From Nakamurella sp. A5-74 (GTDB taxonomy: Bacteria; Actinomycetota; Actinomycetes; Mycobacteriales; Nakamurellaceae), in the NCBI RefSeq assembly GCF_040438885.1, contig NZ_CP159218.1:2480001-2544000 (forward strand): a stretch of DNA of 64,000 nucleotides, in the 5' to 3' direction. A model generated the notes under the pieces. It worked only from the letters and a program-made list of their open reading frames with translations. It was not told the origin of the DNA and did no database searches. The position numbers and the translations under genes are program-made. Of this stretch, positions 45,921-54,525 are shown piece by piece; within the stretch, counting starts at the first letter, position 1; every line of letters begins with the position of its first letter.

Positions 45921-45944
45921 GTTCGGCCCGGGCGGCCGCCGAAC
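45921..45944. terminator. Bidirectional terminator-like hairpin
   Basis: GTTCGGC (45921-45927) pairs with GCCGAAC (45938-45944) around ten bases, between the convergent amidotransferase and symporter genes. Confidence 0.6.
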
Positions 45945-45958
45945 CTGTCAGCGACCGG

Positions 45959-47635
45959 TCAGTGCCCCGCCGCCTTCTCCGCGTGGGCACCGGTCAGTGA
46001 CCGGACCTCCATCTCGGCCCACTTCGCCTTGTCCCACTCGCGCGACGTCAGGGTGCCGACGATCGCGAACAGGAATCCCAGCGGAATGGACACCAGGCCG
46101 GGGTTGGCCAACGGGAACCAGTGGAAGTCGATGTCCGGTGATGCCACCAGGCTCGCACGCAGACCGGTCTTGGCGCTGATCGCGCCACCGGACACGTTGG
46201 GCCCGAAGATCAGCAGCACGAAGGTGGATGCCAACCCGCCGTAGATCCCCCACGTCGCTCCGCGGGTGTTGAACCGCTTCCAGAACAGCGACAACAGGAT
46301 CGCCGGCAGGTTCGCGGAGGCCGCGAAGCAGAAGGCGATCGCCACCAGGAAGGCGACGTTCAGCTTCTGCGCCGGGATCGCCAGGGCGATCGACACCGCA
46401 CCGATGATCACCGCGGCCCACCGACCGACCCGCACTTCGGCAGCATCATTGGTCTTGCCTCGCTTGATGACATTGGCGTAGAAGTCGTGCGCGATCGACG
46501 ACGACGACGCCAGGGTCAACCCGGCCACCACCGCCAGGATCGTGGCGAAGGCGACCGCCGCGATGATAGCCAGCATCGCCGCCCCGAGCCCCGTCCCGAC
46601 GCCGCCCAGGGCCTCGGCCAGTTGCGGCGCGGCGGTGTTGCCGCCGGCGCTCTGGGCACTGATCGCGGCCGAGCCGACGAGCGCGGCCGCACCGAAGCCG
46701 AGCACCAGGGTCATCAGGTAGAAGACGCCGATCAATCCGATCGCCCACTGCACGGACTTCCGCGCCGTCTTGCTGTCGGGCACGGTGTAGAAGCGGATGA
46801 GGATGTGCGGCAGGCCGGCAGTGCCGAGGACGAGTGCAACGCCGAGCGAGACGAAGTCCAGTCGGGAGATCCCGGTGGCTCCGTACTTGACGCCCGGTTG
46901 GATGAACGCATCACCCTTGCCGGAGGCGTCGGCGGCGGCACCGAGCAGCGACGAGATGTTGAACCCGAACTTGGCCAGCACCCAGATCGTCATCACCGCG
47001 GCGCCGACCATCAGCATCACTGCCTTGACGATCTGCACCCAGGTGGTGCCCTTCATGCCGCCGAACACGACGTAGATGATCATCAGCAGACCGACCAGCA
47101 CGATGACCAGGTTCTTCGCCGTCGACGAGGTGATGTTGAGCAGCAACGAGACCAACTCGCCGGCGCCGACCATCTGGGCCAGCAAGTAGAAGATCGACAC
47201 GATCACCGTCGAGAGGGCTGCCGCCGAGCGCACCGGTCGCTGGCGCATCCGGAAGCTCAGCACGTCGGCCATCGTGAATTTGCCGGTGTTACGCATCAGT
47301 TCTGCAACGAGCAGCAACGCGAGCAACCAGGCCACCAGGAAACCGATGGAGTAGAGGAAACCGTCGTAGCCGTTCAACGCGATGAGACCCGCGATACCGA
47401 GGAACGATGCGGCCGACATGTAGTCGCCGCCGATCGCGAGACCGTTCTGCATGCCGGTGAACTGGCGGCCACCGGCGTAGAAGTCGGCAGCCGTGCGGTT
47501 CTGCCGGCTGGCCCAGATGGTGATGCCGAGGGTGATCGCGACGAACACGGCGAACAACGTGATCGTCAGGACCTGGTGGTTGCCGCCGGTGGCCGCCGCT
47601 GCTGCGGCGATCTCGGGCGCTGCGGTCGTGCTCAT
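45959..47635 (-). CDS. Sodium/monocarboxylate symporter (ActP/MctC-like SSS)
   Basis: 558 residues, 13 predicted helices of the solute:sodium symporter family. Family features include YAGGRQFTGMQNGLAIGGDYMSAASFLGIAG, VYVVFGGMKGTTWVQIVKA and IAFCFAASANLPAILLSLFWKRFN. The pairing with DUF485 upstream (ATGA overlap) is the hallmark of the acetate permease ActP and corynebacterial MctC, which take up acetate, pyruvate or propionate. Which acid is used cannot be told. N-terminus is MSTTAAPEIAAAAAATGG. Confidence 0.93.
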   Translation of the reverse strand: MSTTAAPEIAAAAAATGGNHQVLTITLFAVFVAITLGITIWASRQNRTAADFYAGGRQFTGMQNGLAIGGDYMSAASFLGIAGLIALNGYDGFLYSIGFLVAWLLALLLVAELMRNTGKFTMADVLSFRMRQRPVRSAAALSTVIVSIFYLLAQMVGAGELVSLLLNITSSTAKNLVIVLVGLLMIIYVVFGGMKGTTWVQIVKAVMLMVGAAVMTIWVLAKFGFNISSLLGAAADASGKGDAFIQPGVKYGATGISRLDFVSLGVALVLGTAGLPHILIRFYTVPDSKTARKSVQWAIGLIGVFYLMTLVLGFGAAALVGSAAISAQSAGGNTAAPQLAEALGGVGTGLGAAMLAIIAAVAFATILAVVAGLTLASSSSIAHDFYANVIKRGKTNDAAEVRVGRWAAVIIGAVSIALAIPAQKLNVAFLVAIAFCFAASANLPAILLSLFWKRFNTRGATWGIYGGLASTFVLLIFGPNVSGGAISAKTGLRASLVASPDIDFHWFPLANPGLVSIPLGFLFAIVGTLTSREWDKAKWAEMEVRSLTGAHAEKAAGH

Positions 47636-47991
47636 CGTCCTGCTCCCTCGATCTGGGCGCGGAGTTCGTCAGCGAGCGGATCCATCTTCCGGCCGGCGTA
47701 CCGCGAGTACAGGATGGCAATGGCGAACGTGGTGATGAACTGCAGCAGCCCCAACACGAATCCGAGGTTGACGTTGCCGAACACCTTCGTGCCCATGAAG
47801 TCGTGGGCGTAGTCGGCGAGCAGCACGTACAGCAGGTACCAGGCCAGGAAGGCTGCCGTCATCGGGAAGGCGAAGCCGCGCACGGCCTTCCGCAGCCGAG
47901 CGAACTCGGGCGAAGCCTGCAGCGCTTCCCAGTCAGGCGTGTCGGGGGGCACCGTGTCCGCCGATGGGTGTTTGTCGAGGGGGGTGGCCAT
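47632..47991 (-). CDS. DUF485 membrane protein, symporter partner
   Basis: 119 residues with two transmembrane helices (about 45-65 and 80-100), fitting the DUF485/YjcH family always found with ActP-type symporters. ATG 47991 has GGAGG before it; the longer frame is not supported. Its stop overlaps the symporter start (ATGA), so the two are translated together. Confidence 0.92.
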   Translation of the reverse strand: MATPLDKHPSADTVPPDTPDWEALQASPEFARLRKAVRGFAFPMTAAFLAWYLLYVLLADYAHDFMGTKVFGNVNLGFVLGLLQFITTFAIAILYSRYAGRKMDPLADELRAQIEGAGR

Positions 47992-48127
47992 CTGGTCCTC
48001 CGGTGGACAGGCTGCACATCGCCCCGGCGGCGATGTGACGTGCACGACACTCATCCGAGTGATGCGAACCTAGACCCATCCTCTGGATCGCGCCAGACCG
48101 ACGCGCGGCACGCGGAGCGCTGTCCGG

Positions 48128-48886
48128 TCAGGCGTTCCCGGTGAACGGCGACGCCGCGGTGCGCGATCCGTCCGGCAGGGTGCTGATCCTGAAGTCTCCG
48201 TACAGGTGCGGAGCAAGCTTCGTGAGCACCTCCAGGACAGCCACCGCGATGGCGCGGATCTCCCGGTCGGCGGCATCGGTGGCGCGCACGGCGATCACGT
48301 GCCGCCAGGCGCGATGGTTGGCGGTGACCACCAGATCCGTGGCCGACGCCCGGGGCAGCAGAGCGGCGGCCGCCTGGCGGGCCTGCTTGTGCGCGAGATC
48401 CGCTGTCTGCGCGCCGCGGGTAGGCCCGGTCGCCCGATCTGCCTCGCCACCCAGGGCAGCGAACAGCTCGTCATGGGCCACCGCGAGCGCATCGATCGCT
48501 TCGCCGAACCGCAGGTGCAGCACGGGATCCGCGGCGATCTCGGGCGGCTCCACCACGTCCCGGACCGGGGTCCGCGGTGAGAGCTGGGAGATCGACAGGT
48601 GCCGATGCCGCAGCAGCTCACCGGCCGCTGCCTGCGAGACGTGTTGGACGTACAGGGTCGCGCTCGCATGCTCGAGCGCAGCCAGATGCCCGACGGAGAT
48701 CAGGTGCTCGAGGAAGTCGCCGGTGTCAGCGGTCTCCGACCGTGGACGGTCGAACGAGCGATAGATCGACCGGCCGGCGAACTCGATCAGCGCTTGACCG
48801 TCCGTGTGTGCATGATCGAACCGAACATGCTGGGGTGCAACGAATCCGGAGGAACCGATCAACGTGACCCGCAGTGCAGTACTCAT
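48128..48886 (-). CDS. thyX: Flavin-dependent thymidylate synthase
   Basis: Makes dTMP from dUMP using FAD and methylene-tetrahydrofolate. The 252 residues have the ThyX signature LLRHRHLSISQLSPRT (RHR then seven residues then S) and the later active-site TANHRAWRHVIAVRATDAADREIR. In mycobacteria thyX lies next to dapA; here 6.1 kb of accessory genes separates them. The ATG start has no strong ribosome binding site. Confidence 0.95.
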   Translation of the reverse strand: MSTALRVTLIGSSGFVAPQHVRFDHAHTDGQALIEFAGRSIYRSFDRPRSETADTGDFLEHLISVGHLAALEHASATLYVQHVSQAAAGELLRHRHLSISQLSPRTPVRDVVEPPEIAADPVLHLRFGEAIDALAVAHDELFAALGGEADRATGPTRGAQTADLAHKQARQAAAALLPRASATDLVVTANHRAWRHVIAVRATDAADREIRAIAVAVLEVLTKLAPHLYGDFRISTLPDGSRTAASPFTGNA

Positions 48887-49002
48887 CCAGGGAAGCCGGT
48901 GCCGAGAGCTCTGCCGGGCAGTGTGCTGACAGGCGATGGACGGTGGAGCGGAGGGCGGCTGAGCACAGCGTGATCGTAAGCGTCCGATGCTTCATCACTC
49001 CT

Positions 49003-49044
49003 GACGCCACTCTGGTGTCGCACTGACTCTTGCATGACGCCACT
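49003..49044. repeat. 10-bp direct repeat upstream of the RHH gene
   Basis: TGACGCCACT occurs at 49003-49012 and 49035-49044, a 32-bp spacing, in the thyX/RHH divergent region. Nearby the start codon is part of the palindrome ATGACGTCAT (49057-49066). These may be sites for the RHH protein encoded next. Confidence 0.6.
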
Positions 49045-49064
49045 TCCGCTGCCATGATGACGTC

Positions 49065-49595
49065 ATGGACCTCAGCCCGTACGTCGAATCCGTCCGTCGC
49101 GACCTCCTGCAAGCAGCCGCACTGGGCGATGAGAACACCCATCGCACTGCGACAGCACTCGCAGCCGCCGTGGAACCCAGCATCCGGCTCGCCATGATGA
49201 ACGCGTTGGCCCAGATGGCCGGCGAGATCACCGGCGAACTCCAGTCGTCCGGGGACGTCACGGTCGACGTCCGCCTGGAGGGCAACGAGGTGAAGGTCTC
49301 CGTCAGTCGACCGGTGGATCGCGAATCCGAGACCGACCGCGCCGGGTCCGCCCCGGACACCGAGGGCGGCTGGGGACAGGCCATGAAGGATGCCGGGTCA
49401 GAGCTCTCCCGCACCACGGTGCGACTTTTCCAGGATCTCAAGAACCAGGCCGAGTCTGCCGCCTCCGACCAGGGTGTCTCGCTCAACACCTACATCTCGC
49501 GTGCGGTGTCCGAATCCGTCAAGGGTGGCGACAAGTCCAAGCAGCCCCGTCGCCCGGGTAACGGCCGCTCCAGCAGCGGCTGGATCCGGACCTGA
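49065..49595 (+). CDS. HicB/RHH-like DNA-binding protein
   Basis: 176 residues. The C-terminal part (about 125-155: QAESAASDQGVSLNTYISRAVSESVKGG) is a ribbon-helix-helix segment as in HicB-type antitoxins and Arc-like repressors. The N-terminal 90 residues form a helix-rich region followed by strands (DVTVDVRLEGNEVKVSVSRPV). There is no toxin gene beside it; instead a DUF4097 gene follows, a pairing I know from other actinobacteria. ATG 49065 sits in a palindrome, so autoregulation is possible. Confidence 0.75.
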   Translation: MDLSPYVESVRRDLLQAAALGDENTHRTATALAAAVEPSIRLAMMNALAQMAGEITGELQSSGDVTVDVRLEGNEVKVSVSRPVDRESETDRAGSAPDTEGGWGQAMKDAGSELSRTTVRLFQDLKNQAESAASDQGVSLNTYISRAVSESVKGGDKSKQPRRPGNGRSSSGWIRT

Positions 49596-49712
49596 CACTC
49601 CGTCGCACCCGTCGGCGCCCGCTCGCCGAGATTCCCCGGCCCCCCTCGGGCCGCCCGCTCGATCCGGAACACCCCGTCCCCGCCCTGTCGAAACCCTCCT
49701 GGGAGAAGCGTC

Positions 49713-50624
49713 ATGCACACCTACCTCACCCCCGACCCGGTCATCGTCGAGATCCGCAATGCCGCCGGTCACGTGACCGTCGACCTGACCGAGTCCGTCA
49801 CCACCTCCACCGTCACCGTCGAGCAGATCCCCGGGGCCGGTGGCCTGCTGGGTGACCTGGTCGCCGGGTTCCGTCGTGACTCCAGCCGCGCGGATGTCGG
49901 CCGCAGCGGTCACGACCCGGTGGACGACGTCCGCGTCGATCTGCGCATGGTCGACTCCGGAGGAGGCGTCCTCATCGTGGACACCGACCCGGCCCGATCC
50001 GGCTGGAAGACCAGCTTCGCCGTCACCGTCACCGCTCCGCTGGGATCCGGGGTCCGGGTGCAGGCACAGTCCGCCGATGTGCGGATCGATGGTCGCGCCG
50101 ACCGACTCGACGTCCGCTCGGCCTCCGGCGACGTCACCGTGGGCACCATCGAACGCGGCTCGCTCGTGCAGACCGCGTCCGGCAGCATCCGGGTCGGCGA
50201 GCACGGTGCGGACGCCGAGTTCCGGACCGCCTCGGGCGACGTCACCATCGGCCGCTCCGGAGGGTCGGTCAGCGTGCACGCCACTTCGGGAGATGTCCGG
50301 GTGGCAGAACCATTGTCGGATGTCTTCGTCCGCAACGTCTCCGGTGATGTCGAGATCGGTTCGTTTCTCGACGGCGTGATCGAGGCGACCTCCGTCTCCG
50401 GCGATGTCAGCATCGGCCTTCTTCCCGGCGCGCTGGCGAAGATCGATCTGCGCACAGTGTCCGGCGGGGTGCGCAACGACTTCGAGGTCGAGTCCGACCA
50501 GCCCGACCCGGCGGCCGGAGATGCCGCAGATCCGCAGCGCCGGATCTCGCTGACCTGTCGCACCACCTCCGGGGACATCCGACTGCGCCGGATCGCGACC
50601 GGCTCCGCGTGGGTCACGAGCTGA
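49713..50624 (+). CDS. DUF4097 beta-repeat protein
   Basis: 303 residues of short beta-strand repeats with the recurring unit S-G-D-V (SASGDVTVGTIERG, TASGDVTIGRSGG, ATSGDVRVAEPL, NVSGDVEIGSFL, SVSGDVSIGLLPG, TTSGDIRLRRI), the DUF4097 solenoid that is often called adhesin-like. No signal peptide, so probably cytoplasmic. GGGAGAAG precedes ATG 49713. The RHH gene 117 bp upstream is likely in the same operon and may regulate it. Function unknown. Confidence 0.85.
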   Translation: MHTYLTPDPVIVEIRNAAGHVTVDLTESVTTSTVTVEQIPGAGGLLGDLVAGFRRDSSRADVGRSGHDPVDDVRVDLRMVDSGGGVLIVDTDPARSGWKTSFAVTVTAPLGSGVRVQAQSADVRIDGRADRLDVRSASGDVTVGTIERGSLVQTASGSIRVGEHGADAEFRTASGDVTIGRSGGSVSVHATSGDVRVAEPLSDVFVRNVSGDVEIGSFLDGVIEATSVSGDVSIGLLPGALAKIDLRTVSGGVRNDFEVESDQPDPAAGDAADPQRRISLTCRTTSGDIRLRRIATGSAWVTS

Positions 50625-50649
50625 CGGCAGACCCTTGTAGGTTCAGTTG

Positions 50650-51735
50650 ATGCATCCACGGCCGCCCGATCCCGTCGCCGAACCGGATGCGGCCGACCGG
50701 CTGATCCTCGACCACGCCCGTGAACTGCTCGGCAGCGTCGGGTCCGTTGCCGTGATCGGGGATCCGGTGACGGACCTGGTGCTGGGCCTGGACGGGCAGC
50801 GGGAGGTGCGGGTCCACCAGGACCTGCTGCGGGACGAGCGTGACCTTGCTGTCCGGTGCGAGCATCTCGGCATCGACGGCGTGACCGCGCACCCACTGGG
50901 TCCGACGCTGGTCGACGGAGTCGAGCTGGTCCTGCTCCGCTTGCCGAAGAGTCTGGACCGGCTGCGCGACGTCGCCGGTCTGATCGCCGCCCACGCTGCG
51001 CCCGGCGTGGTGGTCGTCGCCGGGGGTCGGATCAAGCACATGACGACGGCGATGAACGACGTACTGCGGGAGTTCTTCGGCCGGGTCGACGTCACCCATG
51101 CCCGTCAGAAGTCGAGGGCGCTGATCGCGACCGGCCCGCACGACGGTGCAGATCCATTGCCGCGCAGCAGGATCCACCCACTGCCAGGGATCGGTGACGT
51201 CACCGTCTGCGCGATGGGCGGCGTGTTCGCCGGTACCGGCATCGACATCGGTACCCGGTTCCTGCTGGAGAACCTGCCGGAGCGGATCGAGGGCGACGGC
51301 ATGGTCGACCTGGGGTGCGGCAGCGGCGTGGTCGCCGCCGTCCTGGCACTGCAGCATCCGGACCGAACCGTGATTGCCTGCGACCAGTCGGCGGCCGCGA
51401 CGCGGTCCACCCTGGCCACCGCAGCAGCGAACGATGTGCTCGACCGGATGGACGTCCGACGCGATGACGCGTTGTCGTTGCTGGCGGACGACAGCGTGTC
51501 GTTCGTCGCGCTGAACCCACCGTTCCACGAGGGGTCCAGCGTCGACGAACAGATCGCGCCTCGGCTCTTCGCCGACGCCGCACGAGCGCTGCGCCCTGGC
51601 GGCGAGCTGTGGACGGTGTGGAACTCCCACCTGGACAACCGCGCGCAGCTGGACCGACTGGTGGGATCGACCAGGCAGGTCGCCCGCAACGCGAAGTTCA
51701 CCATCACCTCGTCCCGGGCCCGCCCCGGGAAGTGA
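50650..51735 (+). CDS. RsmC/RlmG-type rRNA guanine-N2 methyltransferase
   Basis: 361 residues with a degenerate N-terminal methyltransferase-like half and a C-terminal MTS domain: motif I MVDLGCGSGVVAAVLALQ, and the guanine-N2 signature FVALNPPFHEGSSVDEQIA. RsmC acts on 16S G1207 and RlmG on 23S G1835; sequence alone does not separate them. The start could be TTG 50647, but ATG 50650 is preferred; TAGGTT lies six bases before it, fitting a leaderless mRNA. A strong hairpin follows. Confidence 0.88.
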   Translation: MHPRPPDPVAEPDAADRLILDHARELLGSVGSVAVIGDPVTDLVLGLDGQREVRVHQDLLRDERDLAVRCEHLGIDGVTAHPLGPTLVDGVELVLLRLPKSLDRLRDVAGLIAAHAAPGVVVVAGGRIKHMTTAMNDVLREFFGRVDVTHARQKSRALIATGPHDGADPLPRSRIHPLPGIGDVTVCAMGGVFAGTGIDIGTRFLLENLPERIEGDGMVDLGCGSGVVAAVLALQHPDRTVIACDQSAAATRSTLATAAANDVLDRMDVRRDDALSLLADDSVSFVALNPPFHEGSSVDEQIAPRLFADAARALRPGGELWTVWNSHLDNRAQLDRLVGSTRQVARNAKFTITSSRARPGK

Positions 51736-51762
51736 ACCCCGCGGCAGCCAACCGGCGTTCCT

Positions 51763-51791
51763 GCAGGATCGCCTGCCCGGGCAGGTCCTGC
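51763..51791. terminator. Bidirectional hairpin between convergent genes
   Basis: The core CCTGCCCGGGCAGG (51772-51785) is a perfect palindrome, and outer arms GCAGGA (51763-51768) and TCCTGC (51786-51791) extend it, with three bases bulged on one side. It lies 28 bp after the methyltransferase stop and 22 bp after the ggt stop. Confidence 0.7.
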
Positions 51792-51812
51792 TGCCGCTCG
51801 GCCGGTGGGTGA

Positions 51813-53222
51813 TCACGCCAGCAGGGCCGCTCCCCCGCGTCGTCGATCCGCCGCCGGACCACCTGGGCCGACGCCGGCCACCCCACCGAAGTAGGGTCGC
51901 TGTTCCGGCCACTGGAACACCGGCAGACCGGCATCCTGCAGGGCCGGCAGCACGGACGGATCGACACCCGGTTCCAGGTGGACGAGATCGGCGGCGGCAG
52001 ACAGCCGGGGCGCGGCCACCGCGGACGGCAGCTCGCGATCCTCCAGCAGCACCCCACTCAGGACCTGCACCAGGGCGTGCCGGATCCGCGATCCACCGGC
52101 GGCGCCGAGCACCATCATCAGGGCCCCGTCCGGATCCGTGACCACGAGCGGAGTCATCATCGACCCCATACGTTGTCCGGGTACGAGTTCCCCCCGCAAC
52201 AGTTCCCCTTCACCGAGCATTGAGTTGGCGTGCACCCCGCCCACCCAGATCCCGCTGCCGAGCCCGAGTGAATGTGTTGCAGCGCAGGCATTGCCCTGTG
52301 CGTCGACGGCAGCGACGGAGGTGGTCTCGGAGCGGACCGCCGGCCCGCGCAGGGCCTCGACGAGTGCGAGGCTGCGGTGCGGTTCGCCGGCTGTCACGCG
52401 CGATGCGTCGAGTCGTCCGATGGTCGCAGCGAGTCCGTCGAGATCGTCGGTCCGGCACCGGACCCGGCCGGTACCCATCTGCACCGAAGCCGTCGGCAGC
52501 TCGCGCACCCGGTAGGCGGCGAGGTCCTCCATCGACAGTGCGCCACCGTCAGCCTGGACTTCGCGCACGAGCGTCTCGGCGAACTCGCCGTCCATCAGAG
52601 CCGCAACACCCTGCTCGCGATACCGCGCCAGGGTGTCCGCGAGGCCCGGATGCAGCAGCGTCTCACCGGTGCCCAGCAGCCGACCGGTCGCGAGGTCCGA
52701 GTACGCCGCGATGCCGTCGCCGAGCAGCATCGCCGGGGCGACCTCGACCAGCATCGACGCGTGCTGGGCGGGAAACTGGGTGCCGTTCGCGGCGAGCTTC
52801 TCCGCAGGAGCAACCACGGACGCCCACTCGAGTCGACCGGCACGCCGGTGCAGCTCCGCCACGCCGGACGGAGTTCCTGGCACGGCGACCGTGGATCCCC
52901 CGACCTCGTAGGGCACCGCGATTCCCCCGAAGGCGACCTCGATGGCACGCCCAGGCTGCCGCGCCGCGCCACCCAGTCCGGGCACGGCGACGAAGAAGTC
53001 CAGGCAGCTGACCTCGCGGGAGTCCGCGTCGTAGAGGGTCGCGAACCCACCCCCACCGAGCCCGGAGAAGATGGTCTCCGCAACGGAACCGGCCAGGATC
53101 ATCGCTCCCACGGCATCGGCCGCGCTACCACCTGCCCGGAGGACCTCTCGGCCTGCCTCGGCGGTGGCCGGATGCCCGGCGGCGACGCCGGGCAGCAGGG
53201 GGGCCGAGGCTGATCTGCTCAC
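51813..53222 (-). CDS. ggt: Gamma-glutamyltransferase family hydrolase
   Basis: 469 residues, shorter than the usual 550-600. The N-terminal part has AGGSAADAVGAMILAGSVAETIFSGLGGGGFATLYD. The self-processing threonine should lie in SETTSVAAVDAQGNACAATHSLG, with oxyanion-type LGAAGGSRIRHALVQVL later. There is no signal peptide, so it is probably cytoplasmic, unlike classical GGT. GTG 53222 overlaps the YcaQ-like gene stop (GTGA). Substrates may be gamma-glutamyl compounds or thiol conjugates; unknown. Confidence 0.85.
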   Translation of the reverse strand: MSRSASAPLLPGVAAGHPATAEAGREVLRAGGSAADAVGAMILAGSVAETIFSGLGGGGFATLYDADSREVSCLDFFVAVPGLGGAARQPGRAIEVAFGGIAVPYEVGGSTVAVPGTPSGVAELHRRAGRLEWASVVAPAEKLAANGTQFPAQHASMLVEVAPAMLLGDGIAAYSDLATGRLLGTGETLLHPGLADTLARYREQGVAALMDGEFAETLVREVQADGGALSMEDLAAYRVRELPTASVQMGTGRVRCRTDDLDGLAATIGRLDASRVTAGEPHRSLALVEALRGPAVRSETTSVAAVDAQGNACAATHSLGLGSGIWVGGVHANSMLGEGELLRGELVPGQRMGSMMTPLVVTDPDGALMMVLGAAGGSRIRHALVQVLSGVLLEDRELPSAVAAPRLSAAADLVHLEPGVDPSVLPALQDAGLPVFQWPEQRPYFGGVAGVGPGGPAADRRRGGAALLA

Positions 53223-54469
53223 CCGGAGAGCGTACGGACCACCCCCTGCAACCGCCGGGCCAGGTCGCCGCGATCCTTGACCACGATCCGCGGCAGGCCG
53301 AGCCAGCGCGCCATCTCGGCCAGTTCGACGACGGCGGCCTCGCAGGCCACCTGCGGGTCGGCGCCCGGCTCACACCAGCTGGCCTGCACCAGCAGCGTGC
53401 CGTCGGCGCGGTCCGCCTTGAGATCGAATCGCCCGACGAACTCGTCGCCGACCAGCAGCGGGAAGACGTAGTAGCCGTACTTCCGCAGCGGTTCCGGGGT
53501 GTAGATCTCGATCCGGTAGTGCAGCCCGAACAACCGCTCGGTGCGCGGTCTGTGCCAGATCAGCGGATCGAACGGACACAGTAGAGCGCGGCCGTCGACC
53601 TTGCGCGGCATGGCTGCCTCGGCATCGAGGTAGACCCGATCCTTCCAGCCGCTGACGGCAACGGGCAGCACCGTGCCCGACTCGATGAGATCGGCCAACG
53701 CTCGCTGGGTGTCGGCGACCCCCAGCCGGTAGTAGTCGGCGATGTCACCGGCGGTCCCGATACCGTGGTGCCGGATCGCCCTTTGCACCAGTGTCCGCCT
53801 GGCGTCGTCCGGCTCCGGTGCCGCCAGCTCTCTGATGTGCTGCGGGACAACGCGTTCGCGCAGGTCGTACAGCCGCTCGAAGGAGCGACGTCCGGCCACC
53901 GAGGTGACGCCGCTCAGGAACAAGTACTCACTGATGCGCTTCGTGGCTGACCACTCCCACCATCCCGGTCGCCCGCGTCCCGGGGCGTCGAGCACCTTCT
54001 CGATGCCACCGGCGGAGATCGGTCCCTGCTCGTCGATGACCTCGACGATGCGTTCCAGCAGGCCCGGGTTGGCGTCGATGAGATCGCGCGGCCGCCACCG
54101 CTCCCGCATCGCCTGCTGACGGAAGCGCAGCGCGGGTTCCAGATCCAGCTCCACGAGCGAGGCGACATGCGCCCACGACTCGAGCAGGACACGGTCCTTG
54201 TTCCGCTTCGGCCAGGCGATGTCGTCCAGCAGCTCGGGGCGGTAGGCGCCCAGTCGACTGAAGGCCGGCAGATAGTGCGCGCGGGCCAGCACGTTGACGG
54301 AGTCGATCTGCAGTACGCCGATCCGGTCGACGAGCTTGGCGAAGGTCCCGCGATGCGGCGACGTCCCCGTGCGTCGACGGTGCAGACCCTGGGCCGCGAT
54401 CGCCGTGCGCCGCGCCTGGGCAGCGGTGATGGTCAGGGCAGGAGGCGCGGCAGCAGTCGAAGGACTCAC
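53219..54469 (-). CDS. YcaQ/AlkX-like DNA glycosylase (HTH_42)
   Basis: 416 residues of tandem winged helices, the HTH_42 family whose E. coli member YcaQ (AlkX) unhooks DNA interstrand crosslinks and whose Streptomyces member AlkZ protects against azinomycin. The catalytic Q-x-D motif is present in VLQIDSVNVLARAHYLPAFSRLG; WEWSATKRISEYLFLSG and CPFDPLIWHRPRTERLFGLHYRIEIY are typical. The stop overlaps the ggt start by four bases. The YcaQ-like type, rather than the AlkZ resistance type, is guessed from the Q-x-D motif. Confidence 0.88.
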   Translation of the reverse strand: MSPSTAAAPPALTITAAQARRTAIAAQGLHRRRTGTSPHRGTFAKLVDRIGVLQIDSVNVLARAHYLPAFSRLGAYRPELLDDIAWPKRNKDRVLLESWAHVASLVELDLEPALRFRQQAMRERWRPRDLIDANPGLLERIVEVIDEQGPISAGGIEKVLDAPGRGRPGWWEWSATKRISEYLFLSGVTSVAGRRSFERLYDLRERVVPQHIRELAAPEPDDARRTLVQRAIRHHGIGTAGDIADYYRLGVADTQRALADLIESGTVLPVAVSGWKDRVYLDAEAAMPRKVDGRALLCPFDPLIWHRPRTERLFGLHYRIEIYTPEPLRKYGYYVFPLLVGDEFVGRFDLKADRADGTLLVQASWCEPGADPQVACEAAVVELAEMARWLGLPRIVVKDRGDLARRLQGVVRTLSG

Positions 54470-54525
54470 CCATTGATCCTGTCAGGCACCACCGACACCG
54501 CCCGGGTGGCGAGCCGGGGGCGTCC

